64,000 nt of DNA from Prorocentrum cordatum (GCA_963575745.1 CAUYUJ010008557.1:557636-621635); one strand, 5' to 3'. Positions 21,560 through 31,900 are shown, numbered from the stretch's first letter. Notes: a model not told the origin generated them from the sequence alone. Numbers and translations: made by a program.

Positions 21560-22222
21560 GTAAGCAATGCCCAATGTGTGGCGCCTTCGCCAACTCCTCC
21601 TTCGCCGTCTTGTTGAAAGCTCGTTCAACTCAGCGTCGCCCTGCCAGAGACTGCAAAGGTTGCGGACCCAATGCCGCATGTGCTCGCCCAGCCCCCCAGC
21701 GGCCGCGCAGCGCGCCAGCTCGTCCAGCGCGACGCTCTTCAGCTTAACCATGTTGAGCTCGTCGGTGTCCAGAATCTCCTGGGCGAGATTCGCCCTCGCG
21801 GCGCTGCGCGCGCCGGGCTTCTCCTTGCCGAGGAGGGGCATCTCAATGGGGAACGCGCGCGCCACGTCGACGATGCGCATCTCGAAGTTCACCGCGCTGG
21901 TCACGCCCAACTCGCAGCAGGCCGCGGCAGCGTCGAGCACGAGGCCGCCGGCGTCGTCGCCCAGCGTCTCCAGCAGATCGGTCCACGCGTCAATATCGCC
22001 CATAGTCGATGTGTCCTCGTATGTGGAATCGGCCTCGGTCCAAACCAAATGTGCTATTGCTCCTGCTCCTGTCTGCCTGCTGATCATCTCATGCTCATGC
22101 AAGAACTCGCGCGACCGACGCCGCGGGCGACGCGCTGCATGCGAGCATTGTCTCGCTGTAGCTAGCGCCTTCAGAGAGTTGTGCTTCTTCGACCGCCATG
22201 GCCAATTCAATGCCAGCTGCAT
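21560..22222 (-). CDS. Hypothetical minus-strand coding stretch
   Basis: In the minus frame, residues derived from about 22,010 down to 21,600 read DIDAWTDLLETLGDDAGGLV, LDAAAACCELGVTSAVNFEM, then ARANLAQEILDTDELNMVKL and LGEHMRHWVRNLCSLWQGDA, typical of a soluble helical protein. After about 21,590 the frame becomes Arg-rich and a different frame takes over, suggesting an exon end. No family recognised. I consider this among the better minus-strand coding candidates. Confidence 0.42.
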
Positions 22223-22241
22223 GGTTGTCCTCAGTTGCCAA

Positions 22242-22589
22242 CTACCTGCGCTTCTGCGATTGGTCGCGAATGCGCTTGTCGAGCGACATGCGCATCACGA
22301 TGATGAGTGTCTCTCTGAGCAATGATAACAGCAACTCCTCACAAGTATCTTTGGTGCCCCATCTGGTCGGGATGCATTTCGGAGGCATGCTATGGGCGAG
22401 GCGTGCTGCACTCGGGTCTACATTCTGCCGCGTAAAATAAACGGCTGCGCCGTGATCTCTCCGCGCGTTCGGGATTTTCATCAGCGCGGCGGCATATTTC
22501 TTCGGGTGCGTGTCAGTTGGTTCCGACAGCTCCTTGACAAGTCTGGCCAACGTTTCGCTTGCAAGTTTGAGCATGTCTGACGTGCCCAA
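22242..22589 (-). CDS. Hypothetical minus-strand coding stretch (115 codons)
   Basis: Reads MLKLASETLARLVKELSEPT, PKKYAAALMKIPNARRDHGA, PPKCIPTRWGTKDTCEELLL and IVMRMSLDKRIRDQSQKRR, with a stop at 22242. Composition is normal and helical. It sits just upstream, in minus-strand order, of the stretch at 21,560-22,222. Function unknown. Confidence 0.38.
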   Translation of the reverse strand: MGTSDMLKLASETLARLVKELSEPTDTHPKKYAAALMKIPNARRDHGAAVYFTRQNVDPSAARLAHSMPPKCIPTRWGTKDTCEELLLSLLRETLIIVMRMSLDKRIRDQSQKRR

Positions 22590-22851
22590 ACGAAGACTGG
22601 TGCATCAAGCGATCACAACCCATGAAGAATGCCAAGTTGCTCAAGTACCTGACATCCTGTTTCATGATCTGTCTGGTCGCCTTGATGTGCCCCCCCGCGT
22701 CCGTGCAGCACGCGCATGTATTTGCAGCTCGAGGGCCCCCTGACTCCGCCACGCGATCCCATGTCTAAATGCCGATGCTCTGAAGCTGCTTCTTGATGTC
22801 ATTCTGTAGTGCGGCTGGACTCTGACATTGAAGAGGCAATACGTCCGTGTG

Positions 22852-23223
22852 TCACGTCGAAGATTTAGTCACTTTGTTGGCCAACCTGCATGATGCCTTT
22901 GCGCTCAGCCTATAATGCTTCATCATGTGCTGCCGCAGCGATGTGTTCGTCGCATCGCAACGAATACGGGCGTTGGCAAATCTAGAGAACTTCGGCCCGA
23001 ATGATCCTGGTACGTTCTGTGAGTCGATGAAATATGTGCAGGCCTGTTGCCACCTCTGACGCGCAGACAGTCGTGATGCGCAGCATCGCACCTCCCATCT
23101 ACACAGCGCGCTGCGATGAACGTCCATGCCGACCACGCATCCAACCCTCGAAGCTGCAACGTTACATGGCGTCCACCGAAGAGCCACGTGCATACCTCTA
23201 AACAGCGGCATCTTCTGATACAA
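22852..23223 (-). CDS. Hypothetical minus-strand coding stretch (123 codons)
   Basis: The second half reads FIDSQNVPGSFGPKFSRFAN and TSLRQHMMKHYRLSAKASCR, like a real exon; the first half is Cys/Arg-rich and less certain. Stop at 22852. Not recognised. Confidence 0.28.
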   Translation of the reverse strand: MYQKMPLFRGMHVALRWTPCNVAASRVGCVVGMDVHRSALCRWEVRCCASRLSARQRWQQACTYFIDSQNVPGSFGPKFSRFANARIRCDATNTSLRQHMMKHYRLSAKASCRLANKVTKSST

Positions 23224-23394
23224 ATACGTGGTGATAAAAACTGACGCACGTCAAAGCTCTTGCATCTGCTGTATAGTATTCTCCAGCTGCTTGATATGTA
23301 GTTGCGCCTTGGTAAGCTTCTCCTTATCTGCAGCCGCGCGCAGGACCAGCTGCCGTTCCTGCTCGCGCCGCTGCAGAGTCCTCGGCGGGCCCTC

Positions 23395-23880
23395 CTACTC
23401 ATCCGCCCCCATCCGCCCCCCTATCCCCCCCCGCCCACTTGCCCCTGTCCGTGGTCATATCGACCCTCCATGTCCTCCTCCTCCTGGTCCGCCTCCTGCC
23501 GATTATTTCCTTCGCCCCGTCCTCCTCTCCGACCCCCCCCTTCCCTCCTCGCCCCCCGTCGGCGCCCCGCCGCCGCTTCCGCCGGGCCCCGCCCCCTGGC
23601 CCTGGCGAGCGCCGACGGCGCCCTCGAGGCTCGGAGGGGGGGGGGCGGCGCCGGCGCCGCCCGGGCCCGGCGGGGGGCGGGGGCAGCGCCGAGAGAATGA
23701 GAGCGAGAGAAAGAATAATAATAACGGTAAAAATGAGAATAATAATAATAACACGAAAACGCAACAATATCAAGAAGAGGCGGGGGATGAAGAGCCGAGG
23801 GGGGGGGGGGGGCGGGGCGAGGGGGGGGAGAGGAAGAGGGCGACGAGGGGGAGGGGGGGGGGGGGGGCAGGAGGATGGGG
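23395..23880. repeat. C-rich then G-rich spacer with AATAATAA island
   Basis: CCCC/TCC-rich DNA (23,395-23,600), G-rich DNA, a short (AAT)n-like island at 23,714-23,770, then G tracts to 23,880. No gene. Confidence 0.75.
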
Positions 23881-23974
23881 AGGGCAGGGGTAGAGCAGCA
23901 AAAGCAACAGCAGGATAATAATAATGACGAAGAGGAGCAGGAACGGAGGACGCGAGAGACAAGGGCACTCGTGG

Positions 23975-24230
23975 GGCAGGGTTGCGCGAGGGGCAGCGGC
24001 AAGAAGGAATCGCGACCTAAGCGGATATCGATCCACTCTTCGTCGGCGATGGTCAATTCGATCAGCTGGAGCAGCTTCGGGATTATGTCGATGTCGCGTC
24101 TCGTTTTTTTCCCCCGCTGGAAGTTGTTAAACGATAGTTGCCGAAGCGCTGTAATGAATTCCGATGGGATTGGCGATCTGGAATTGATGATATGCCTGCG
24201 TCTCCTCCCAGCTGTTGTGCGAAATCCCAT
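23975..24230 (-). CDS. Hypothetical minus-strand exon-like stretch
   Basis: Reads SRSPIPSEFITALRQLSFNN and DIDIIPKLLQLIELTIADEE before running into low complexity. Function unknown; it may be the 5'-most visible exon of the minus-strand islands. From 24,300 to 24,490 no coding signal was seen. Confidence 0.3.
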
Positions 24231-24627
24231 AAATCAGACAGCGCGTGCGATGGCTCGCGTCTGCGTCCGAAGCGTTGGAATAGCACCTGCAGACGAACTT
24301 TGAGTGGCCACGACATCCATTTGAAGCCAAAGCGGCTATGAGGATAGAAGAGGCCAGGGGGGGGGGGCAGGAGATGGCGTTCTGAACTTCTGCGCCATAC
24401 ATGTGCTTAGGTGTTTAGATATGCACAACATTCACATGTATACGTGCGGGCCCCTACGCATATAACATTTAGCATATCAACCTTTCCCGCGGAGGAAAGC
24501 ATCAACGGCCCAGGGCCCCAGAGGTTATCGCTGGGGCGCCGCAGACCAGGTTGCGCGGGTCACTAGATAGAGGTTTAGGAGGGGGGGTGCACTGGCCCTC
24601 CTGCGGGCTCCTGGGCTGGAGGTCTTC

Positions 24628-25062
24628 GTGTCGAGGTGCGACGAGAGCAGCGCCTTCTCCTCGGTCTCCCTCCCAGAGTGGGCGTGGCCTTGGATGGCTA
24701 CCCCTGCAGTCCAGGCTGACATAGTCTGGGATCTCCTGGACGGCGGCCTCAGATGCAGGGTGGAGGAGTGGGACCTCGTTTGCCCGCGCTACCCTAGGTT
24801 GCCCATGGGTTCGGCACGCGCGGCGCGCGTTCTGATCAGCGTCAAAGTGGAGGCCATCGGGCGCATGCTCGTCAGGAACTCTAAGCTCTACGAGGGCGTG
24901 AAGAGGGCGCAGGCCGCCCTCCCGCTCGAGGTGGAGTTCTCTGATGTCGAGTGGGTGTCGTCGCCGGCGCGAGCGTCGGTCCTCGAGTCGCATGTCTTCA
25001 GGGCTCACTGTGGCCGAGTTCCGCGGCAAAGGTTGGTTTCTCAAGAGAAATGCACAGGGTGA
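24628..25062 (+). CDS. Hypothetical ORF at the 5' side of the DIRS-like element
   Basis: 144-codon plus-strand frame reading DIVWDLLDGGLRCRVEEWDL, ARAARVLISVKVEAIGRMLV and PLEVEFSDVEWVSSPARASV. It lies directly before the degraded retroelement domains and is on the same strand, so it may be the N-terminal (gag-like or linker) part of that element. No family assigned. Confidence 0.35.
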   Translation: MSRCDESSAFSSVSLPEWAWPWMATPAVQADIVWDLLDGGLRCRVEEWDLVCPRYPRLPMGSARAARVLISVKVEAIGRMLVRNSKLYEGVKRAQAALPLEVEFSDVEWVSSPARASVLESHVFRAHCGRVPRQRLVSQEKCTG

Positions 25063-25118
25063 TCGTGGTTTGATATGTATATGCAGGCAGACGACGACGT
25101 GGGGATGTTGAACATGTT

Positions 25119-25703
25119 GTGGATCAGTTCAAAGACGAGCGAGGGTTTCCTTTGTTCTTCTTTGGGATTGATGCGGCAGAGGATCATGGATGGGACATGG
25201 CGGACCCAGAGACAGTTGTTTTGTTGGGGGAGCTGGCAGAGGACGGTTTGATTGACGCGATCATTGGCAGCCCCCTTGCGCGACTTGGAGCAGAGCCCGC
25301 TTTTGAGATGACGGACTTCGACCAGCTCGTTTTCGCCATTGCCTCGCGGGGCGAGCCGACCTCGCGACTGACGAGGCGGAGCGCGTCAAGGAGGCCAACG
25401 TTTTGTTGTTCAATGTTTTTGGGGCTGCGTGAGCTGGTACGTCTTGGTGGCGGAGCCTATCTCATGGGGCGCCCTGCGGACCCGGGCGGTGATCCGTAGC
25501 CCAGCGCGTGGGTGCTGGGGGCGGTGAATGGGCTCTTGACCATGCACGGCGCGGTCGCGATCACGCTCGGCCAGCGCGTATTCGGGGGGCCCGCGCACCA
25601 GCCGACCACGCTGGGATCCTACCTGGAGGGTATTCGCGAGGGGGCTCGCCGCTGCGACGGCCGCCACGCGTATGAGAAGTCGCTTGGTAAAGATGCAGGT
25701 TGA
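25119..25703 (+). pseudogene. Methyltransferase-like domain of DIRS-like element (degraded)
   Basis: One frame (frame 0) runs from 25119 through an in-frame TAG at 25497-25499 to 25703. It reads FFGIDAAEDHGWDMADPETV, GLIDAIIGSPLARLGAEPAF, and after the TAG PSAWVLGAVNGLLTMHGAVA and FGGPAHQPTTLGSYLEGIRE. I recall proteins of dinoflagellate retroelements with a 'G-x-P-C-x-T-W-S' loop followed by 'H-P-x-D-P-G-x-x-P-Y-P-S' and 'K-P-T-T-L'. Here the Pro-Cys loop is replaced by GSPLARLGA and the tyrosine codon by a stop. That the ancestor was a methyltransferase-type fold is an inference from this pattern. Confidence 0.45.
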
Positions 25704-26560
25704 GTGCGCGCTGCGAGACGACTTCAGACATGCCTTGCTGGTCTTTGCCGCTTTATTGCGTGGACCGTGGTTCGCACCGCCTCGTCATTCCTTAGGTTTG
25801 GCAGAGGCCTTTCGGGCTGGCGTAGAGCAGCTGGATCAGCTCCGCGCCGCGCGCATTGGTCAGTGGAGTCTGGCAACGGAGCTGATCATCTTCTCAACGA
25901 GCGCTACCAGAGAGGTGGAACGGTACCTCTTGAGTGTGAGCGCCGAGCTATGTATGTCCATGTTGATGGTGAGATAGGAATCACCGCGGACCGATCAGGG
26001 GGAAGTGCTCGTCAAGCCAGCCATGAACTCGTGGCGAAGATGGCGCAGAGCTGGGGGGAGCAGGGCTTCATAGCGAACGAACAGGCCACGATGGAGGCAG
26101 GCGACAAGGTCGCAGGCTACGAGATGGGCAACTACCCGCCCCGTTTCAAGCCGGCGTCGCGGAAGGCTGCATAACTAGAAGATCCGATGGGCTGGCTTCT
26201 GGAAGTGGGTTGGGTGGGCGTTGAGATTATGCGCGCAGTGGTTGGCGTCTGGCTGCGGGGGGCACTCCTGAGGAGGGAGCCAATGTCAATGCCCGCGGTG
26301 ATCTTCGAGATGCTGGAGAGGAGGCCAGGCAAGGTCGCCAAGCGTTGGGCGGCGGCGCGCAGAGAGTTCATTGCCGCGCGAGTTCTCATCCCCATGATGG
26401 TCCGTGAGCTGGGTTTGCCGGCCGCCCCCGCGGCGTTCGCGACGGGCGCCGAGGGGGCCAACAACCGCAACCATGGAGGCTTTGGAGCAGTCGCTACAAA
26501 CATCAGCGTAGAGCAGGCGGAGGCGCTTCTGGCTGCAGGCACCCAGCCTGGGCGTAGGGC
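25704..26560 (+). pseudogene. Reverse-transcriptase remnant of DIRS-like element
   Basis: Still in frame 0. It reads MYVHVDGEIGITADRSGGSA where a reverse transcriptase would have a YVDD-type catalytic box, then AQSWGEQGFIANEQATMEAG and GDKVAGYEM, which resembles the segment after that box. An in-frame TAA lies at 26172-26174. Downstream, FEMLERRPGKVAKRWAAARR, EFIAARVLIPMMVRELGLPA and PAAFATGAEGANNRNHGGFG resemble the connection region and first part of an RNase H fold. The second catalytic Asp is missing (VHVDG), so the copy is inactive. The fingers region upstream is not recognisable. Confidence 0.5.
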
Positions 26561-26569
26561 GTCACGCCT

Positions 26570-26876
26570 GAACGGCACCGTCGCCCCATTTGGATACGGC
26601 GGATCGAGATCTGAGGAGGGGGATCCCCGTCTCCAAGAACCCCAAGGAAGCTCTTACATATGGACGCCGATAAGTGGCGCGAGTTTGCTTCGGGCCGCTG
26701 GGATCGCCCAGGTCGCGTCATCCTGGGCGAGGGGCGAGCTGCCAGAAAATGCATTTACCCTGGGTGGACGCAGCACATCCGGCAGCAGATTCGTTTTCTC
26801 GTCGGCGGCACGTGGGGGCGCGGGCCTCGTCGGCGCGGCCCCCGCCGAGCCGCCCGCGTGCAAGTGCGCGCCCTAG
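26570..26876 (+). pseudogene. RNase H-like segment, frame switch
   Basis: Protein similarity moves from frame 0 (ending near 26,600) to frame 2 from about 26,660, reading DKWREFASGRWDRPGRVILG then EGRAARK. The ILGEGRA block is in the position of the RNase H strand carrying the catalytic Glu. The change of frame indicates a 1- or 2-base indel around 26,600-26,660. Confidence 0.4.
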
Positions 26877-26879
26877 AGA

Positions 26880-27857
26880 GCGATCGGAAGGCGGCGCTGG
26901 AGTTTTCCATCTGGGCCCTGGAGGGGGGCCTTCACCTCGGCGGGCCAGGCGAATGGGATGATTTGTTGGTGGAGTGCAAGAAAAATCGCTGTGATTTGAC
27001 GGTCTCGAAGTTAGTGAACGCCCTCGCGTCGGTAGGGTTCTTCTTCCCTAGGATGAAAGGTAAGCTTCTCTGGGTGAGGGCGGTGGTCGACGGCATGCAG
27101 CGCGCTGCAGATCGTAGGCGCACCGTCTGGCTAGGTAAGCTCCCAGGTAAGCTGTTCGGATTTCACATGTATTCTCGGGGCCATCCTCGTCTTGGGCTGG
27201 GGGTCGTTCTACAATGTCACACAGGGCTCCGACCGTCCGAGTTGTTGGGGGTCTGCCAGGGGGATGTCGTTTTCGCTTCGGATGTTGGAGGAGGAGAGGG
27301 AGGAGCTGAAGTAAGAATTGCCCTGTGTCTTAAGATTGGCACCAAGAGTAGGCGGCCCCAGGTGGCCCGTCTGTGGAAGGCTGACGAGGACATTGTGGAG
27401 CTCCTCAGGGTCGCTCGGAAGTGCACCCCGCCAGGTCTCCAGTTGTTCCCCTACTCGTTGGCCACCTACCGCACGATTCTCAAGCAGATCGTGGGCCTGT
27501 TGGGCTTGCAGGCCAGATGGGGACCTCAGTCCTCGCGCAGCCGGATGGGCCTCAGACAGTCGAGCCGAAGGGGTGAGTTTTCTAGAAGTTCGAGAAGCAG
27601 GACGATGGGTGGCTGACAGTAGCCTTCGCATTTATCTCGACATTGTGGGGGCCAATCACATAGTCACTCAGCTTGTGACGTCAGGGCATGCAGCGCAGCT
27701 GTCCTGGCTCAAGAAGGGCTGGATCCAGTACTTCCCAGAGTCCGCGTTCCATTATCGAGTTGCCCTAACAGACCCGGGTGCAGTTGATAAGCCCAACGGG
27801 CACTGTGTGGATCGAGGGCCAGGGCTGGGCGCCGCGCCACCTGGTTCCGAACCCTAG
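26880..27857 (+). pseudogene. Tyrosine recombinase domain of DIRS-like element
   Basis: Would catalyse integration by site-specific strand exchange. Frame 2 (to about 27,520) has CHTGLRPSELLGV, with the first catalytic Arg, and CLKIGTKSRRPQVARLW, with a Lys in beta-hairpin position. Frame 0 then continues LSPRAAGWASDSRAEGVSFL, EVREAGRWVADSSLRIYLD and IVGANHI, supplying the second Arg, the GRW box and the Tyr nucleophile (RIYLD). The frame change near 27,500-27,530 falls at the His-x-x-Arg box, and the His is not visible (LSPRAAG). Domain order after RT and RNase H places it in a DIRS-type retroelement rather than a Crypton. The copy is decayed. Confidence 0.68.
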
Positions 27858-28890
27858 GAACAGGGGCCACCACCCTCCGCGCGGGACGTCACCAGCGTCG
27901 CCGGCCACAGGCAACAGCTGGCAGGTGGTAAGTGGAGCATCGTCCAGAGCGAGCACGCCAGTTCCGCTGCTGAAGTCGCCAGGGCCCACGTCAGCGCCAG
28001 TTTCGCCGGGGGAGCCAGCCCAGGTGCCAGGAGTCACTGCGTCATCACCGCCCATGGACTTAGCACGCGGCTACAAGGGGCCTCCAAGCAAGAAGGCCCA
28101 AAGGGTGCGGGGACTTGCGTGGTTGCGTAGCTTGGGCAAGTGCGTCAGCTTGCTGGGCCACTTCTGGATGCCGCTGCTGGTGATGCTGTTCCTCGCCGCG
28201 GCCTGCCCAGCCTTCGTTTTCCCTAACCTGGCGCGCGGCGCGGGCGCTGAAGTGGGCTTTGTCGAGGATGTGGCAGATGCTGGAGGCATGGTTTCCCTTG
28301 CAGCCAAGAGCCTGACACTGGCGGTCAGCAACGCGGCGCTGCCGCTGGCACGCAACTCAGTGGGCTTGGTCGATGAGGTGTGGAGTGGAGTGGATTTGGT
28401 AGACTGCCGATTGGACGTCGCGGGCGGCAGGTGCATTGTCGACTCGTCGATCGGCCACGCGGCCCACGAACCCGATCAGGGCGCGGTCGCCCGTGCGCTT
28501 CTCGCTGTCCCGGCCGAGCTTGCTGAAGAAGTCTGGGCAGTCATGCGTGCAGTTTCACCGCGAGCTCCGTCAGCCTCGCGTCTCACTGCTAAGTGCAACT
28601 TCTCAAATCTGTTCTACACTTGGGATTGGGAGATCATTCTCGTAGATGAATCATACTTGGCCCTGCGCGCGTACTACGCTTCGCTCGACTTCGCGGCCCG
28701 CCGGTGGATATCGGCTCGAGCGAATAAACCGATTCCTGGCGCAGTGGATGCCGAAGTGGCGCGGCGACCGCTGACAATGGAGGGGATTTTAATTATGCCC
28801 GCGGTTGTGCCGCCCTTCTGGTGCCGAGTGGGCCGCGCGATCCATCGCCAGTGGGACTGGTTTAGATTCGCGAGCGGGAGTCGACCCTGA
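27778..28890 (+). CDS. Unknown ORF with one membrane segment downstream of the recombinase
   Basis: 370-codon frame starting 80 bases inside the end of the recombinase reading frame. The N-terminal third is Pro/Ser-rich and probably disordered. Residues about 122-148 are hydrophobic (GHFWMPLLVMLFLAAACPAF) and likely span a membrane. The C-terminal half is ordinary (NFSNLFYTWDWEIILVDESY, LRAYYASLDFAARRWISARA). It is the longest uninterrupted frame of the element and is not repeat-derived. An extra ORF here is not part of canonical DIRS elements as I know them. Alternatively it is a host-gene fragment into which the element inserted. Function unknown. Confidence 0.42.
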   Translation: MQLISPTGTVWIEGQGWAPRHLVPNPRNRGHHPPRGTSPASPATGNSWQVVSGASSRASTPVPLLKSPGPTSAPVSPGEPAQVPGVTASSPPMDLARGYKGPPSKKAQRVRGLAWLRSLGKCVSLLGHFWMPLLVMLFLAAACPAFVFPNLARGAGAEVGFVEDVADAGGMVSLAAKSLTLAVSNAALPLARNSVGLVDEVWSGVDLVDCRLDVAGGRCIVDSSIGHAAHEPDQGAVARALLAVPAELAEEVWAVMRAVSPRAPSASRLTAKCNFSNLFYTWDWEIILVDESYLALRAYYASLDFAARRWISARANKPIPGAVDAEVARRPLTMEGILIMPAVVPPFWCRVGRAIHRQWDWFRFASGSRP

Positions 28891-29010
28891 GCTGGTGGAG
28901 GGAGGTCTCTCTTTTTCTGCATTCTCTGCCTCGCAGTGGCGGGGAGGTTCGCGAGCGGAAGTTGGCCTCTCTTACGCGATGCAGTTCAGGGCCTGATAAT
29001 TCAAGTTCAA

Positions 29011-29782
29011 TACTTCAGAATTCTGGTGAGTAAGCAGATGGAAGAGTTATTTGTCCATGATGCGGTGATCACTACGTTGTGGATTGGCTGTGAGGTTTCC
29101 GTGCGATGACGCGGGATCGAACGTCGAGCGCGCGACTGTTGGTCGACTCGTCGCCTCGGAAAATGAGTTCTTGATGCCGACAGCTTCGCATTTCAGTCAT
29201 GGTGTTGCCTTTTGGTTTTCTCCCCGCACGCCCCGCGTTTTGAGTTCTCTGCTTCGCCCCCCGCCGCGCGGGCGGCGGGGGGCGGGGTGGGCGGGCGGCC
29301 GTCGGAAGTGTAGATAGATAGACGAGCCTCGCACAAGATGGTCGAATGAACGTAGTAAATTTCTTGTAGGCGCCCAGGGGTGAACTGGTTTGCGGCGTGC
29401 GCGACAGCAGCGTTGCCTTATCTGTTTCGGGCCCGCCCTGCCCTCCCAAGTTCTTTACTTCAGAATTCTGGTGAGTACGCAGACGGCCGAATTATTTTTC
29501 CATGATGTGGTAACCACTACGTTGTGGATTGGCTGTGCAGTTTCCGTGCGACGGCACGGGGTCGAGCGTCAAGCACGTTGCTTTTTGTTATTTCGCTGCT
29601 TCGGAAAATGGGTTCTTGATGCCGACAGCTTCGCATTTCATTCATGCTGCTGGCTTTCGGCTTTCTTACCGTGCGCCCCCCGTTTAGAGTTCTCCGCTTC
29701 GCCCCCCGCCGCGAAGGCGGCGGGGGGCGGGGTGGGCGGGTGGCCTTCCGAAGTGTAAATAGATATACGCGCCTCGTACATG
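29011..29782. repeat. Two 330-bp direct repeats each carrying a GC hairpin
   Basis: Copy 1 (29011-29340) and copy 2 (29456-29782) both start TACTTCAGAATTCTGGTGAG, share GTTGTGGATTGGCTGTG and end with a GCCTCG-A/T-ACA stretch. Each holds a perfect 13-bp stem (CGCCCCCCGCCGC / GCGGCGGGGGGCG): 29255-29267 with 29272-29284, and 29700-29712 with 29717-29729. The 4-nt loops differ (GCGG, GAAG). They follow the DIRS-like element and could be its terminal or internal repeats, but that is not shown. Confidence 0.85.
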
Positions 29783-29789
29783 AGGTTAT

Positions 29790-30110
29790 TCGGGGGGTCC
29801 TGGGGTCCTCTTGGGGCTTGTTTGGGGCGCCTTGGGGCCCCCATGGGCGGGGCCCTATTGGGGCCCTTTTGGGGCTTCCTTGGGGCCCCACGGGACCTAT
29901 GGGGCGCCTCCTGGAGCCATCTTGGAGACCGTCGATCAAGGGAAGGGGAGTCCTTGATTTTCCTCCCCCCTACAGGGCCATCGAAATAGCCTCTGGGGGT
30001 GCTCGTGGGGCCCTCTTGGGGGCGCTTTTGGGCGCTTTCGGGGCAGTCTTGGGGGTGTCTTAGGCCCTTCTTGGAGCTAACTTGGGCCATCTTAGGGCCT
30101 TCTTGATGCC
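29790..30110. repeat. TTGGGGCC-rich degenerate repeat cluster
   Basis: Short repeats built from CTTGGGGC and GGGGCCCTC words with about 9-12-bp spacing. One of many clusters in this window; others are listed separately. Confidence 0.8.
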
Positions 30111-30158
30111 TCAAGAGCGCAAGGGAAGCGAACAGGCAAGACGGCGCAACTCAGTGTT

Positions 30159-31900
30159 CCCAGCCATCTTGTGGTGTTGGGCCCTCGTTTTGAAGGGATA
30201 GCGCCCCGCGTCTCCTCCTCCTCCTCCTCCTCCTCCTCCTCCCCCTCCTCCTCCTCCTCCTCCTCCTCCTCCTCCTCCTCCTCCTCCTCCTCCTCCTCCT
30301 CCTCTCCTCTCCCTCTCCTCCTCCTCCTCCTCCTCCTCCCTCCCCCTCCTCCTCCTCCTCCTCCTCCTCCTCCTCCTCCTCCTCCTCCTCCTCCTCCTCC
30401 TCCTCCTCCCCCTCCTCCTCCTCCTCCTCCTCCTCCTCCTCCTCCTCCTCCTCCTCCTCCTCCTCCTCCTCCTCCTCCTCCTCCTCCTCCTCCTCATCCT
30501 CCTCCTCCTCCTCTCCTCCTTCTTCCCATCCGCCTCGTCATCGTCATCGCCAGCGTCATCATCGCCATCAGCATCGCCATCGTCATGATCCACATCATCA
30601 TGAGCATCGCCATCGCTATCGTCAGCGCCGCGCCCCTCGCACGGGTCGTGGCCCCACAGGGAGCTCCACCGAAGGCTCAAGTGGCAGGGCCCGCTCGCGG
30701 AGACCGCCACCCGTTTTGGCACACCCCTCACACGGTTCGTGGTTTTGTTGGGAGCCCCAACGGAGGCTCAAGTGGCAGGGTCCAGGGTCAACATGGCGGC
30801 GCCGCCCCTCTTTGGCGCACCCCTCACACGGTCCGTGGCCCCATAGGGAGCTCCACCGAAGGCCCTACTGGCAGGGTCCACATGGCGCCGCCGCCCCATT
30901 TTGGCGCACCCCTCATACGGTCCGTGGCCCCATAGGGAGCCCCCCCGAAGGCCCATGTCGGCACCCCCCCCCCCACACCGTTCGTGATTTTGTTCGGGGC
31001 CCCACCGAAGGCCCCATTTGCAGGGTCCACATGGCGGCGCTGCCACCTTTCGGCAAACCACTCTCACGGTTCGTTGCCCCATACGGAGTTCTACCGAATG
31101 CCTTAGAGGCAGGGTCCACGTGGCGGCGCCGCCCCTCTTTGGCGCACCCCTCACACGGTCCGTGGCCCCATGAGGGGTTCACCGAAGGCCCAAGTAGGGT
31201 CCGCATGGCGGCGCTGCCCCTTGTTGGCGCACCCCTCACACGGTTCGTGGCCCCATAGGGAGCTCCACCGAAGGCCCCATTCGCAGGGTCCACATGGCAG
31301 CGCTGCCCCATTTTGGCGCACCATTTGCATGGTTCGCGGCCTCATAGGGAGTCCACCGAATGTCCTAGTGGCAGGGTCCGCGTGCGTCACCGCCACCCAT
31401 GACAGCGCTTCGTGGCCCCATAGGGAATTCCACCGAAGGCCCCATTGGCACCGTTCGCATGCGTCTCCCCCACTCGTGACAGTGTTTCGTCGCCCCATGG
31501 GCAGCCTCACCGACGGTCCCAGTGGCGCAGTTCGCATGCGTCTCCCCCACTCACAGCAGTGTTTCGTGGCCCCGTGAATGGGGGGGGCTCAACCGAAGGC
31601 GGCCGCGGCGCAGTTCGCATGCGTCTCCCCCACCCATGACAGCGCTTCGTGGCCCCATACGGAGCTCCACCGAAGGTCCAACTGGCGCAGTTCGCATGCC
31701 CCCCCCCCCCCGTCCAGGACAACGTTTCGTGGTGCCATAGGGCGCTCCACCGAAGGCCCCAGTGGCGGTGTCCACATGCGGCCGCGCCACCGATTTCGGC
31801 GCACCCGTCGCACGTTTCGTGGCCACATAGGGAGCTTCACCGAAAGTTGTACCCACAATGCGGTACTCGCAGCTGCATATGGTTGGGTAATTCGTCGGGC
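30159..31900 (+). mobile_element. Satellite-bearing element, copy a
   Basis: Starts with CCCAGCCATCTTGTGGTGTT and a short conserved leader (GGGCCCTCGTTTTGAAG, then GCCCCGCGTCTCC). A (TCC)n run (30,211-30,520) follows, then about 14 diverged copies of an 85-95-bp satellite (GGCGCACCCCTCACACGG ... CATAGGGAGCTCCACCGAAG) from about 30,640 to 31,850. It ends with GCAGCTGCATATGGTTGGG. The same leader and terminus bracket the other copies. No protein is encoded apart from repeat-generated frames. The terminal CCCA(A/G)CCAT and ATGGTTGGG are inverted relative to each other. Confidence 0.7.

Noticed and set aside
27700-27715. Second spliced-leader-like match (TGGCTCAAG)
   Set aside because: Only nine bases and inside the tyrosine-recombinase coding region; expected by chance.
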